A DNA stretch of 42,559 bases from contig PBKA01000010.1 of the NCBI GenBank assembly GCA_002721305.1, positions 74,974 through 117,532 on the forward strand, in the 5' to 3' direction. The notes beneath the pieces are model-generated. The model did no database searches, was not told the origin of the DNA, and saw only the letters and a program-made list of their open reading frames with translations. The DNA comes from Acidimicrobiaceae bacterium. GTDB taxonomy: Bacteria > Actinomycetota > Acidimicrobiia > Acidimicrobiales > Poriferisodalaceae. Positions 17,287 through 25,187 of this stretch are shown here, in pieces (positions within the stretch are counted from its first letter, which is position 1; each line of letters starts with the position of its first letter). A program made the translations under genes and the position numbers.

Positions 17287-17802
17287 GTGACTACCCATGA
17301 TCGCCCATTCGGCCGCTACTTCGAAGAATTCGAAATTGGCGATGTCTACAGACACTGGCCTGGAAAGACGATCACCGAAGCAGACGACCACCTGTTTTGC
17401 ATGATCACCATGAACCATCACCCACTGCACATCAACGAATGGTTTGCACAGAATGAAACCGTGCACGGCAAGAACGTGGTCGTTGGCAATCTTGTCTACT
17501 CGTTGGTCCTCGGTATGACTGTTCCCGATGTCAGCGGTGCAGCGATCGCAAATCTAGAAGTCGAGAGCCTCACTCACCAGCGACCAACTTTCCATGGCGA
17601 CACCATTTATGCCGTCACCAAAGTGTTGGACAAAGCAGAGTCTGAGAGTCGGCCAGACAGAGGGATCGTGACGGTTGAAACGCGGGCGATCAACCAACGC
17701 GAAGAAGAGGTGTGCCACTTCCGTCGAAAGGTCATGATTTGGAAACGCGACGCCGCCCCCGCTCGGAACTTTCCCTATGGTGAACATATCTGGCAAGACT
17801 AG
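17287..17802 (+). CDS. MaoC family hydratase, mesaconyl-CoA hydratase candidate
   Basis: A 171-residue single hot-dog-fold protein of the MaoC family. It begins GRYFEEFEIGDVYRHWPGKT and has ITEADDHLFCMITMNHHPLH, where the acidic residue and His of the hydratase site lie, and NLVYSLVLGMTVPDVSG. Such enzymes hydrate the double bond of enoyl-CoA esters. In many actinobacteria close relatives sit near ethylmalonyl-CoA pathway genes, and here it is divergent from a methylsuccinyl-CoA-dehydrogenase-like gene, so mesaconyl-CoA is a likely substrate. The characterised proteobacterial mesaconyl-CoA hydratase is about twice as long, so this stays an inference. The start is the GTG at 17287 after a GGAG ribosome site. 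Confidence 0.8.
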   Translation: MTTHDRPFGRYFEEFEIGDVYRHWPGKTITEADDHLFCMITMNHHPLHINEWFAQNETVHGKNVVVGNLVYSLVLGMTVPDVSGAAIANLEVESLTHQRPTFHGDTIYAVTKVLDKAESESRPDRGIVTVETRAINQREEEVCHFRRKVMIWKRDAAPARNFPYGEHIWQD

Positions 17803-18685
17803 AGACTCTCTGATTTCCGAACGCGACGCCTTCAACGAAGCACTAGTGGGCTGGGGATCACGGTCATTGCGCGACTTGCCGTGGCGATCTACTCGAAACC
17901 CATGGCGTGTTCTGGTATCTGAGGTCATGCTGCAACAAACCCCAGTCAGACGCGTCGAACCCAAGTATCTGGAGTTTGTGGAGCTGTGGCCGACCCCTGA
18001 AAACCTGACCCAGGCGCAGCTTTCCGATTTGCTCAAATTTTGGGTTGGGCTTGGTTATCCGCGAAGAGCCCGAAATCTCTATGACGCCGCACACCAAATA
18101 GTGAATGTTCACGATGGCGCCGTCCCTTCTTCCCTGTCGCAGTTAATGGAACTCCCCGGGGTAGGGCCTTACACGGCTAGGGCTGTAATGGTTTTTGCGT
18201 TCGAATTGCAAGTAGGGGTCGTCGACACCAACGTGGGTCGACTTCTAGCGCGGTGGTGCGGCGGTCCACTGCAACCCAAGGCGGCTCAGGAACTTGCTGA
18301 TGATCTTGTGCCCGCAGGTGATCCGTGGTTGTGGAACCAGGCGCTCTTTGACCTTGCGGCTTCGATCTGCACCAAACGAGATCCGCAGTGCACGCAATGT
18401 CCTGCCGAGGCTTGGTGTTCGTGGCGGGGGGCAGGACAAGATCCCGCCGACGGGAGCGCAGGTGTCGGCAAGAAACAAAGCCGATTCCACGGAAGTGATC
18501 GTCAGGCTCGCGGTAAATTGATGAAAGGGTTATCGGAAGGACCCGTACGAGTAGCCGAGGCGTCCGCGGTCATGGGCCTTTCTGACGATCCCAACAGATG
18601 CGCCCGACTCGTCGATGATCTTCTGAGTGAGGGCTTGCTCACCATCAAAGATGAGGTCCTATTACTTGGTGATTTGCTCCAGTAG
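17777..18685 (+). CDS. mutY: A/G-specific adenine glycosylase MutY
   Basis: A 302-residue base-excision-repair enzyme that removes adenine mispaired with 8-oxoguanine. Visible features are DLPWR near 33-37, VSEVMLQQTPV with catalytic Glu49, the helix-hairpin-helix LPGVGPYTARA (126-136), and VVDTNVGRL with catalytic Asp150. Cys198, Cys205, Cys208 and Cys214 (C-x6-C-x2-C-x5-C) ligate the [4Fe-4S] cluster. The C-terminal NUDIX-like recognition domain of longer MutY proteins is short or absent, common in actinobacteria. The start overlaps the MaoC gene by 26 bp. The last 24 bp overlap the 3' end of the convergent selenoprotein gene. Confidence 0.92.
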   Translation: MVNISGKTRDSLISERDAFNEALVGWGSRSLRDLPWRSTRNPWRVLVSEVMLQQTPVRRVEPKYLEFVELWPTPENLTQAQLSDLLKFWVGLGYPRRARNLYDAAHQIVNVHDGAVPSSLSQLMELPGVGPYTARAVMVFAFELQVGVVDTNVGRLLARWCGGPLQPKAAQELADDLVPAGDPWLWNQALFDLAASICTKRDPQCTQCPAEAWCSWRGAGQDPADGSAGVGKKQSRFHGSDRQARGKLMKGLSEGPVRVAEASAVMGLSDDPNRCARLVDDLLSEGLLTIKDEVLLLGDLLQ

Positions 18686-19174
18686 CTCATCAATCGCTTT
18701 GTCTGCGATCGTAATCATCTCATCGTCGGTGCGATCCTGGATCGGATGCTCGACCCATACGGCAGCCGGGTCAAACCCTAGCGCTTTGCCTTGCACCTCG
18801 GCTCCGTCAATGAACTGAGTTGTAGCGACGAATACCCCTGGAAGACCTCGTCGTTCAAGGTCTGCGATGTCATGCACACTGCATGACGTGCAACTGCCTC
18901 AATCGGCGAGGGCTTCGATGACGACATCGCATTTCGTAGCTATTTCGTGACGTAAATCAACTGGCGCTGGTTTCGTGAAAGTTGGTTTACGGAATCGTTC
19001 AACACGTAATCCTCGTTCAACTAATCGTTCCTCTATCCGGTCCAGAAATCGGTCGCCTCTAGGTTTGCTGATGTCGAGTAAGCCGACTGTGAGCCCCTCG
19101 AGGCTTTCCGGTCGGGCCACCCGTGGAATATCGGTCGGCGTGGCTTCGTTAGTTGGGTCTAAGACCTTAGTCAT
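18662..19174 (-). CDS. UGSC family selenoprotein, Sec92 encoded by in-frame TGA
   Basis: Read as one gene of 170 residues with an internal TGA at 18899-18901 decoded as selenocysteine. Residues 1-91 (MTKVLDPTNEATPTDIPRVA...) run directly into Sec92-Gly93-Ser94-Cys95, then TSCSVHDIADLERRGLPG. The frame continues without shift to a TAA at 18662. U-G-S-C-T-S-C-S-V-H-D matches the defining motif of the UGSC (seleno)protein family, whose function is undescribed; the Sec-Gly-Ser-Cys arrangement suggests a redox-active selenenylsulfide. A strong hairpin starts 11 nt after the TGA. The ATG has a GAGGGAGAA ribosome site, and the gene follows the thioredoxin-domain partner by 13 bp. Standard annotation would split it into two ORFs. 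Confidence 0.88.
18869..18887 (-). promoter_or_regulatory. candidate bacterial SECIS hairpin of the UGSC selenoprotein
   Basis: On the minus strand, 11 nt after the TGA, GTCATGCA-GTG-TGCATGAC forms a perfect 8-bp stem with a 3-nt loop beginning with G; the loop starts 20 nt after the stop codon. A further TGC/GCA pairing outside an internal loop could extend it. Position, stem length and the loop G agree with the known bacterial SECIS pattern, in which SelB binds an mRNA stem-loop shortly downstream of the UGA. The hairpin lies within the coding sequence, as expected in bacteria. Confidence 0.75.
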
Positions 19175-19187
19175 AGTTTCTCCCTCA

Positions 19188-20636
19188 TTATGGGGTGATT
19201 TCGACGCAAACAGGATTTGAACCCATATCGCCGTTCACCCACCCCCCAATGATCGCCGAAAACAACCCAGCCGCGCCACCACAGTGGACAATATGGAGGC
19301 CATTTGGTCGAAATTTCGGCAAATCTAGGTCTTTCATGGCCTCGGGGATACCTTCTGGTATGGCCCCGGCGCCTCGGATCAATTCGCTTCCCGGCCTGAC
19401 AGTTAGTTCTGTTATTCGTTCGGCCAATTGTTCTCGTGACCAGCCGGCTTCGCCGAAAACCCGAGAGTGGTCGGGTGCTACAGCGAGAATTGCGTCAAAA
19501 CCCAACACGAGCTTCGGGTGCTGAATTGAAATCAAGTTCACGGCATAGGTTCGAGCTAATGAATCAGGGTCTCTTGACAGTTGATCAACCAGATTTCTTG
19601 GGGCTTCTCCGGGAAACGCCAGAACCGTGTTGGTGCCGGGCTCGAACCCATACATGGTTGACACAGGGGGCCACGGTGAATCGCTTTCGCGCTCGGCAAA
19701 ACAAAAGCCAACTTTGGCGGGAGAGCCAAAGGCTGCTCGGTCGACCTCGCCGGGCCTTCCACCTCCGACGTTGCGGATAACAAGTTGAAGAGCTCGCCCG
19801 ATAGTGCTGTTCGCACGGTTCCCTTGCCCAAGAGCGTTATTGCCTGAGTTCATTCCAATTTCATCGGCAATTGGGCCATTAACGACAAGAACCGGAGCAT
19901 GCGGCATTGTCGTAGCCAGCAAGCCATGCATATTGAAGGTTTCTGTGCAGACGGCTTCCACCGCCGCTAGGACCACCGGAAGGTATTCGGGTCGACAACC
20001 AGCCATCACCGCGTTAATCGCGACCTTCTCTACAGTGCACGGCGCTAAGTCGGGAGGAACTGTCGCGACTACCTCATCAGGTGAGCGGCTGGTACCCCTC
20101 AACATGGCAAGAACCCGCGCCTCGCTGGGAGGTATCACCGGCAGCCCATCTGTCCAGCCACGGTCATAGAGAGCCTCATGGGTGTCCTCGAGAGCGGCAA
20201 ACTCAACGCGTCGCGCCGAAAAGTTCAAGCCACCGAAACGGAGCTCCAAATCTGCAGCAAGAGAAGGGTCAACGGAAAGTGAACCGCAGCCAGGTCGTTG
20301 GTCAGGTAGTTCCGTTCCAAGATCGGAGACACCTGAGATGGACTCCCAATGAGAGCGGGACCATCCCACTGTTCGAGCCGTTTCTTTTCCGTTCTCTACC
20401 GACAGAAGAGTGGGGACAGTTTCAATCGTGTGATGCCATGAGATAGACAAATCTTCGTCAAAGCGTTTATTGCCTATCGCCGCTGGAAAATCAGGATCAT
20501 CTTGACTGAACACAGTCAAACCGGTCTGGTTAGCCAGTTGTTCTAGAACCGGTACGACTAACTCACATGTCGGGCAATCTTGCTTCACAACGGCGACAAG
20601 GCCTTCGGGGAGAGCGACTGACTGGTGGAGACTCAT
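19188..20636 (-). CDS. thioredoxin-like domain fused to an uncharacterised domain; partner of UGSC selenoprotein
   Basis: A 482-residue protein of two parts. Residues 1-110 resemble thioredoxin/glutaredoxin: VAVVKQDCPTCELVVPVLEQ has a C21-P-T-C24 redox pair, and ETVPTLLSVENGKETARTVG supplies the cis-Pro and last strand. Residues about 146-482 form a large conserved-looking domain with YDRGWTDGLPVIPPSE, TVEKVAINAVMAGCRPEYLP, NSGNNALGQGNRANSTIGRA, and a Gly-rich end (HIVHCGGAAGLFSAIIGGW). I do not recognise an enzymatic function for it. The gene lies 13 bp upstream of the selenoprotein in the same orientation, so electron transfer between CPTC and the U-G-S-C centre is a reasonable hypothesis. 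No signal peptide is seen; it is likely cytoplasmic. Confidence 0.7.
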   Translation of the reverse strand: MSLHQSVALPEGLVAVVKQDCPTCELVVPVLEQLANQTGLTVFSQDDPDFPAAIGNKRFDEDLSISWHHTIETVPTLLSVENGKETARTVGWSRSHWESISGVSDLGTELPDQRPGCGSLSVDPSLAADLELRFGGLNFSARRVEFAALEDTHEALYDRGWTDGLPVIPPSEARVLAMLRGTSRSPDEVVATVPPDLAPCTVEKVAINAVMAGCRPEYLPVVLAAVEAVCTETFNMHGLLATTMPHAPVLVVNGPIADEIGMNSGNNALGQGNRANSTIGRALQLVIRNVGGGRPGEVDRAAFGSPAKVGFCFAERESDSPWPPVSTMYGFEPGTNTVLAFPGEAPRNLVDQLSRDPDSLARTYAVNLISIQHPKLVLGFDAILAVAPDHSRVFGEAGWSREQLAERITELTVRPGSELIRGAGAIPEGIPEAMKDLDLPKFRPNGLHIVHCGGAAGLFSAIIGGWVNGDMGSNPVCVEITP

Positions 20637-20662
20637 AGCACCGAAGATAATCGCTGAGAACT

Positions 20663-20679
20663 AACGGTTCTAAACCGTT
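20663..20679. promoter_or_regulatory. inverted repeat in the selenoprotein-operon / flavin-reductase divergent promoter
   Basis: AACGGTT-CTA-AACCGTT is a perfect 7-bp inverted repeat within the 92-bp region between the leftward thioredoxin/selenoprotein operon and the rightward flavin reductase. An outer pair, CCGAAG (20641-20646) and CTTCGG (20686-20691), flanks it. Its position suits an operator controlling one or both units; a transcribed hairpin is the alternative. No regulator gene is adjacent. Confidence 0.45.
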
Positions 20680-20728
20680 CCTGAGCTTCGGGCGCTACCA
20701 TGCGCGAAAGGCTGACGAAGGAGTCGTT

Positions 20729-21205
20729 GTGGCTGATATTGATTCTGGGCTGTTCCGAAACGTGTTGGGACACTTTCCTACGGGTGTTACCGCGGTAACA
20801 GCCGTCAACAACGGCAGGCCGGTTGGTATGGCTATCGGCTCGTTTACCTCCGTGTCTCTTGAGCCGCCATTGGTCGCATTCCTACCCGGTAAAGAGTCCG
20901 GTTCCTGGAAGGAGATCCACGAATCTGGGTCATTTTGCGTCAATGTCATGGCTCAAGACCAACTGGAAGTTTGTGGTGTAATGGCGAGTCGGACGGAAGA
21001 CAAATTTGCTGACGTGGAATGGTCGACAGCCCCATCGGGTTCACCGATCATCGCTGGTTCGATTGCCTACATCGATTGCGAAATAGAGGCAGTACATGAC
21101 GGCGGAGACCACGACATCGTGGTCGGACGCGTCGTTGAACTCGAAGTCATGGAAAGCAAGCCGCCCCTAGTTTTCTTTCAAGGCAACTACGGAACCTTTA
21201 GCTGA
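20729..21205 (+). CDS. flavin reductase family protein
   Basis: A 158-residue flavin reductase-like protein with the split-barrel FMN fold. FRNVLGHFPTGVTAVTAV and GMAIGSFTSVSLEPPLVAF are the classic flavin-binding segments, and ESGSFCVNVMAQDQ follows. Such enzymes reduce FMN or FAD with NAD(P)H, often supplying a two-component monooxygenase; the LLM proteins in this window are possible but unproven partners. The start is the GTG at 20729 after an AAGGAG ribosome site. The DoxX-like gene starts 9 bp downstream, probably in the same transcript. Confidence 0.9.
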   Translation: MADIDSGLFRNVLGHFPTGVTAVTAVNNGRPVGMAIGSFTSVSLEPPLVAFLPGKESGSWKEIHESGSFCVNVMAQDQLEVCGVMASRTEDKFADVEWSTAPSGSPIIAGSIAYIDCEIEAVHDGGDHDIVVGRVVELEVMESKPPLVFFQGNYGTFS

Positions 21206-21214
21206 TCGAAAACT

Positions 21215-21589
21215 ATGGACATAGCGGCTCGAATTGTTCTGGGAATTGTGTTCCTTTTCTCGGGCGCTCTCAAACTCCGCGACCCCTCGTGGCCCGCGAC
21301 GGCACGTGAATTCGGTTCACCCAAACCAGTAGCCATTGTCATCGCACCCCTGGAGGTCGTCTTAGGAGCGATGTTGGTAGTAGGGGTTGGGTCGCCTTGG
21401 ACCTCGATCAGTGCAGAAATCGTTCTGGCCGTGTTTACCGTCGCCATGTTGCGGGTAATGCGCCGACCTCTAGCCCAACGGCCTGTTTGTGCCTGTTTTG
21501 GTGGCTGGACAGCTCGACCTGTCGGTACCAGCTCCGTGTTAAGAAACCTCGTGCTTCTCGTCCTAGCTGCGATCTCCAGCGGAGCCTAA
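21215..21589 (+). CDS. MauE/DoxX family redox-associated membrane protein
   Basis: A 124-residue membrane protein with about four helices. It opens with ARIVLGIVFLFSGALKLRDP, typical of DoxX/MauE proteins, and has a CACFG motif (VCACFGG) shortly before the last helix, as in MauE-like members linked to thiol-disulfide or quinone chemistry. It follows the flavin reductase by 9 bp. Its 3' end overlaps the convergent S9 peptidase gene by 27 bp. The precise function is unknown. Confidence 0.75.
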   Translation: MDIAARIVLGIVFLFSGALKLRDPSWPATAREFGSPKPVAIVIAPLEVVLGAMLVVGVGSPWTSISAEIVLAVFTVAMLRVMRRPLAQRPVCACFGGWTARPVGTSSVLRNLVLLVLAAISSGA

Positions 21590-23641
21590 AGGCGTCGCTA
21601 AGCCCAGCATTTCCAAAATGACGGATAACACAAAGGCCTCCTCATGCCAGGCGTCGTAGCGGCCCGAAGGGCCACCGTGCCCCGAGTCGATTTCAGTGCG
21701 AAGCAACATCATTCGGGTACTCGTTGTCAGTACGCGGAGTTTCGCAATCCACTTAGCGGGCTCCCAATATTGAACCCGTGGATCATTTAATCCGGCCGTT
21801 ACCAGGAGTGCAGGATGGCTAGCCGCACTGATGTTCTCGTACGGCCCATACGCTGACATCACCTCGAAGGTGGACCGATCATGCGGGTTACCCCACTCGT
21901 CGTATTCGGTGATCGTAAGTGGAATAGTCGGATCAAGCATGGTGTTGACGTTGTCAACGAACGGAACCTCAGCAATCACTCCGCAGAACGCGTCGGGTCG
22001 CTGGTTGACCATCACTCCCATCAGAAGACCACCAGCGCTGCCTCCTCGGGCCACTATGCGGTGTTGATCAGACCATCCCTCCTTAACGAGGTGATCTCGA
22101 CAACTGCCAAAATCAGAAAACGTATTCTGTTTATTTTCCAACCGACCTTGTTCGTACCATTTCCGCCCCAGTTCGCCGCCACCACGAACGTGAGCAATCG
22201 CGAAAACAACCCCTCGATCCAATAACGAAAGACGAGCGGATGAAAAGGCAACGGGAACGCCCAGCTCGTAGGCGCCATAGCCATAAATAACCGTAGGAGC
22301 TGGCCACGTCACGGCATCAGGACGCCAAACGATGCTAATAGGCACTTTGGTTCCATCGACAGATGTTGACCACGACCGATCGCTGCGATACGCCGAAAGA
22401 TCGGTTCCCCCTAGGACTGGTTGCTGTTTCAGCAGGACCTGTGCGCGAGTATCAATATCGATTTCATAAGTAGAGGCCGGGGTGACCATGGACGTGTACA
22501 CATATCGGAATACCCGCGCGGAGTACTCGGCGTTCGTTCCTGGCCCGGCTTCGAACACCGGCTCAGTCATCTCTATCTCGAACTCATCGTCTTGCTCATG
22601 ATCGAAAACACGCAAAACTGGAATGCCATCACGACGTTCGGTGACAACCATGAAACTCTCAAAAGCATCTACGTCTTCGATTCTGACCCCTTCGCGGTGA
22701 GGCAGCACCTCCCGCCAGTCGCCCGCACCAAGCTCATCGACCGACGTCTCCATTAATCGAAAATCGAGAGCGTCCTGGTTAGTAAGGATCAATAACCGAC
22801 CACCCTGATGAAATATCCGGTACTCGTGTCCTTCTCGCCGAGGCTCGACGATTGAAAGCTCCCCATCGGGGGAGTCGGCGTCTAACAACCAATATTCAGA
22901 AGAGATCTTTGATTCACTTCCGATGACGACGTAACGCTCACTGCGGGTGCCGCTAACACCCACCCAGAATTTCTCGTCAGATTCATGAAATATTGTCGCG
23001 TCATGTTCTTGAGGAGTGCCCACGCGATGACGTATCACTCTGTCGGGTCGTCGTGCATCATCGGTGAGGACCATAAAAAGAGTCTGTGAATCGTTGGCCC
23101 AAACAAGACCGTATGAAAGACCTCCAATGCCGCTGTCGAGGACTTCGCGGCTCCCGAGGTCCAAAACGGTCAGCTCGTACTCCTCGTTTCCGTCTGTGTC
23201 GACGGTGTAGGCAAGAACACGGTGATCTGGGCTTACAGAAAGGTCACCGAGAGCGAAATAATCCTCTCCAGAAGCCAGCTCATTTTCATCTAACAGGATC
23301 TCCTCGGTGGCGGGAGCCCCGCGTCGTTGACGCACATGCACTGGGTATTGGAGTCCTTGACCCGTCCGAACTCTGTACTCCCAAGGCCCTTTAGGAACAG
23401 GTAATGACTGGTCGTCCTCTTTGATTCTTGATTTGATCTCCTTAAAGAGATCTGTGCGAAGTCCCTCCAAATGCGCGGTGGACTGATCCGTCCATTCGTT
23501 TTCTGCCCGCAAATACTCCAATACCGAAGGATCTTCACGATCACGAAGCCAGAACCACGGATCCTCTGTGGACTTGTCATGGACCACGCGGACATACTCC
23601 CTCTGAGGCGCCAGCGGCGGTTTGTTCTCCGTAGAGTTCAT
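21563..23641 (-). CDS. ptrB: S9 family serine peptidase, oligopeptidase B-like
   Basis: A 692-residue prolyl-oligopeptidase-family enzyme. The N-terminal half (to about 420) is the seven-bladed beta-propeller, with DPWFWLRDREDPSVLEYLRA at the start. The alpha/beta-hydrolase domain has VIYGYGAYELG (oxyanion region), HVRGGGELGRKWYEQG and GGSAGG with nucleophile Ser535. The catalytic triad is completed by Asp620 (GLNDPRV) and His655 (DSGHGG). The length and the HVRGGGELGR block match oligopeptidase B, which cuts peptides after Lys/Arg in the cytoplasm; no signal peptide is seen. It converges with the MauE-like gene. Confidence 0.9.
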   Translation of the reverse strand: MNSTENKPPLAPQREYVRVVHDKSTEDPWFWLRDREDPSVLEYLRAENEWTDQSTAHLEGLRTDLFKEIKSRIKEDDQSLPVPKGPWEYRVRTGQGLQYPVHVRQRRGAPATEEILLDENELASGEDYFALGDLSVSPDHRVLAYTVDTDGNEEYELTVLDLGSREVLDSGIGGLSYGLVWANDSQTLFMVLTDDARRPDRVIRHRVGTPQEHDATIFHESDEKFWVGVSGTRSERYVVIGSESKISSEYWLLDADSPDGELSIVEPRREGHEYRIFHQGGRLLILTNQDALDFRLMETSVDELGAGDWREVLPHREGVRIEDVDAFESFMVVTERRDGIPVLRVFDHEQDDEFEIEMTEPVFEAGPGTNAEYSARVFRYVYTSMVTPASTYEIDIDTRAQVLLKQQPVLGGTDLSAYRSDRSWSTSVDGTKVPISIVWRPDAVTWPAPTVIYGYGAYELGVPVAFSSARLSLLDRGVVFAIAHVRGGGELGRKWYEQGRLENKQNTFSDFGSCRDHLVKEGWSDQHRIVARGGSAGGLLMGVMVNQRPDAFCGVIAEVPFVDNVNTMLDPTIPLTITEYDEWGNPHDRSTFEVMSAYGPYENISAASHPALLVTAGLNDPRVQYWEPAKWIAKLRVLTTSTRMMLLRTEIDSGHGGPSGRYDAWHEEAFVLSVILEMLGLATPLGSAGDRS

Positions 23642-23741
23642 CGGATGGACGCTAGCGCCCCGCGCAACGCAACCTAGAGTTGAGCGGGCTGAGGCACGAT
23701 AGTTTGCTCATTGCTGACCCAGTACGAGATCGAGGTTCAAG

Positions 23742-24260
23742 ATGCCGATATATGCGCTAGGCGAACATCAACCGCAAATTCACCCTGACGCTTGGATAAT
23801 GCCCGAAGCGGTGGTGATTGGTCGCGTAACGGTCGGGGCGAAGGCCACCATTTGGTCTGGGGCCGTCCTTCGAGGCGACGACAACGACATTGTGATCGGT
23901 GAGGAGACTTCGGTACAAGACAACGCGGTGCTTCACGTAACCGAGGAATTTTCGACCGTGGTCGGACGGAGGTGCACCATAGGCCACTTGGCGCACCTCG
24001 AGGGGTGCACCATAGAAGACGAAGCTTTGGTGGGGACGGGATCAATAGTGCTTCACGAAGCAGTCGTTGGCGCACGAGCTTTGGTTGGCGCCGGCGCCGT
24101 TGTCCCCGGACAGATGCGCGTCCCCCCAGGTTCTATGGCGTTAGGGACTCCAGCAAAAATACGAGAAGGTGTCGACACGGATCCACTCATTCTGCCCGGG
24201 GTGGAAACATATATCCGGCGCGGACGGACCTTTAGAGAACAGTTGCGACGTATCGACTGA
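23742..24260 (+). CDS. gamma carbonic anhydrase family protein
   Basis: A 172-residue left-handed beta-helix protein of the gamma-class carbonic anhydrase/YrdA family, built from hexapeptide repeats (AVVIGRVTVGAKATIWSG). Zn/Fe ligands would be His65 (AVLHVTEE) and His82 (TIGHLAH). The position of the third classical His, five residues after His82, is Glu87; His85 lies nearby (GHLAHLEGC), a variation seen in some actinobacterial members. Carbonic anhydrase activity is therefore not assured; acyltransferase or scaffold roles exist in this fold. It is the first gene of a long rightward run leading into the suf region. Confidence 0.88.
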   Translation: MPIYALGEHQPQIHPDAWIMPEAVVIGRVTVGAKATIWSGAVLRGDDNDIVIGEETSVQDNAVLHVTEEFSTVVGRRCTIGHLAHLEGCTIEDEALVGTGSIVLHEAVVGARALVGAGAVVPGQMRVPPGSMALGTPAKIREGVDTDPLILPGVETYIRRGRTFREQLRRID

Positions 24261-24291
24261 GAAGTTTCTCGAGATGACATAGGGTCAACGC

Positions 24292-25182
24292 ATGGCTAGA
24301 GCGAAAATTGACCTTGGCAGTATCGGATTGTGGACGGGGATTTTGGACGGAATGCCGTCCTCCGCTGCAAACGAACTTTGCGCAGAGGCTGGAGAACTTG
24401 GCTTCAAAACAATTTGGATTCCAGAGGCGGTCGGGCGAGATCCCTTCGTAACAGCTATGCGGGTTCTTGAAAACACGACTGAGATCACGATCGCGACAGG
24501 CATCGCCAACATTTACGCCCGAGACGCGATGACGATGGCGAACGCCCAACGAAGTATCGAAGAAGCGCATCCGGGGCGCTTCTTGTTGGGATTAGGGGTG
24601 AGTCACTTACATTTGGTTGAGTGGGTCAGAAAACACGACTATTCGAAGCCATTGACCTATATGAGGGAATATTTGGAGTCCATGCACAAGGCGCGTTTTA
24701 TGGCGGTGGGCCCATCGGAGTTACCCGAGATTGTCCTCGCCGCCCTAGGACCCAAGATGCTTGAACTTGCAGCATCTCAAACGGCTGGGGCGCACCCCTA
24801 CTTCGTGCCACCCGAACACACTCAAATGGCGAGAGAAGTTATGGGCCCTGATGCTCTGCTCTACCCAGAACAAATGGTCGTGCTCGAAGAAGACCCTGAT
24901 ATGGCCAGAGCTGTGGCCCGACAGCATATGAAGACATACTCGGCTCTACCGAATTACGCCAACAACCTCATGCGTCTCGGCTACGACGCTGACGATATTG
25001 AGAACATGGCAGATGTAGTCGTAGACGCTGTGGTCGCGTGGGGATCTATAGACGTGATCAAGAAGCGTATACAAGAACATTTCGATGCTGGAGCAGATCA
25101 TGTTTGCGTTCAAGTACTTACCGAGGAACCACAAACAGTTCCCGACGGATGGCGCCAGTTGGCTCCAGCATTAATTGGCTAA
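24292..25182 (+). CDS. LLM class F420-dependent oxidoreductase
   Basis: A 296-residue luciferase-like protein of the mycobacterial F420-dependent type. It has IGLWTGILDG, GFKTIWIPEAVGRDPF, EITIATGIANIYARDAMTMA and GRFLLGLGVSHLHLVEWV, and later a DHVCVQVL strand near the end of the barrel. The substrate is unknown. It starts 31 bp after the gamma carbonic anhydrase gene, and its stop lies 5 bp before the next gene, so it is probably part of one transcript. Confidence 0.87.
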   Translation: MARAKIDLGSIGLWTGILDGMPSSAANELCAEAGELGFKTIWIPEAVGRDPFVTAMRVLENTTEITIATGIANIYARDAMTMANAQRSIEEAHPGRFLLGLGVSHLHLVEWVRKHDYSKPLTYMREYLESMHKARFMAVGPSELPEIVLAALGPKMLELAASQTAGAHPYFVPPEHTQMAREVMGPDALLYPEQMVVLEEDPDMARAVARQHMKTYSALPNYANNLMRLGYDADDIENMADVVVDAVVAWGSIDVIKKRIQEHFDAGADHVCVQVLTEEPQTVPDGWRQLAPALIG

Positions 25183-25187
25183 AACCA

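Noticed and set aside
18662-19174. The UGSC gene as a pseudogene broken by a nonsense mutation
   Set aside because: The TGA falls exactly at the first residue of the U-G-S-C motif, the frame is intact on both sides, and a SECIS-like hairpin follows. A random stop would not give this combination.
25038-25187. 50-residue N-terminal extension of the unknown protein before sufB
   Set aside because: It lies wholly inside the LLM gene in another frame; the Arg/Ser-rich composition and the GTG at 25188 right after the LLM stop favour the shorter protein.
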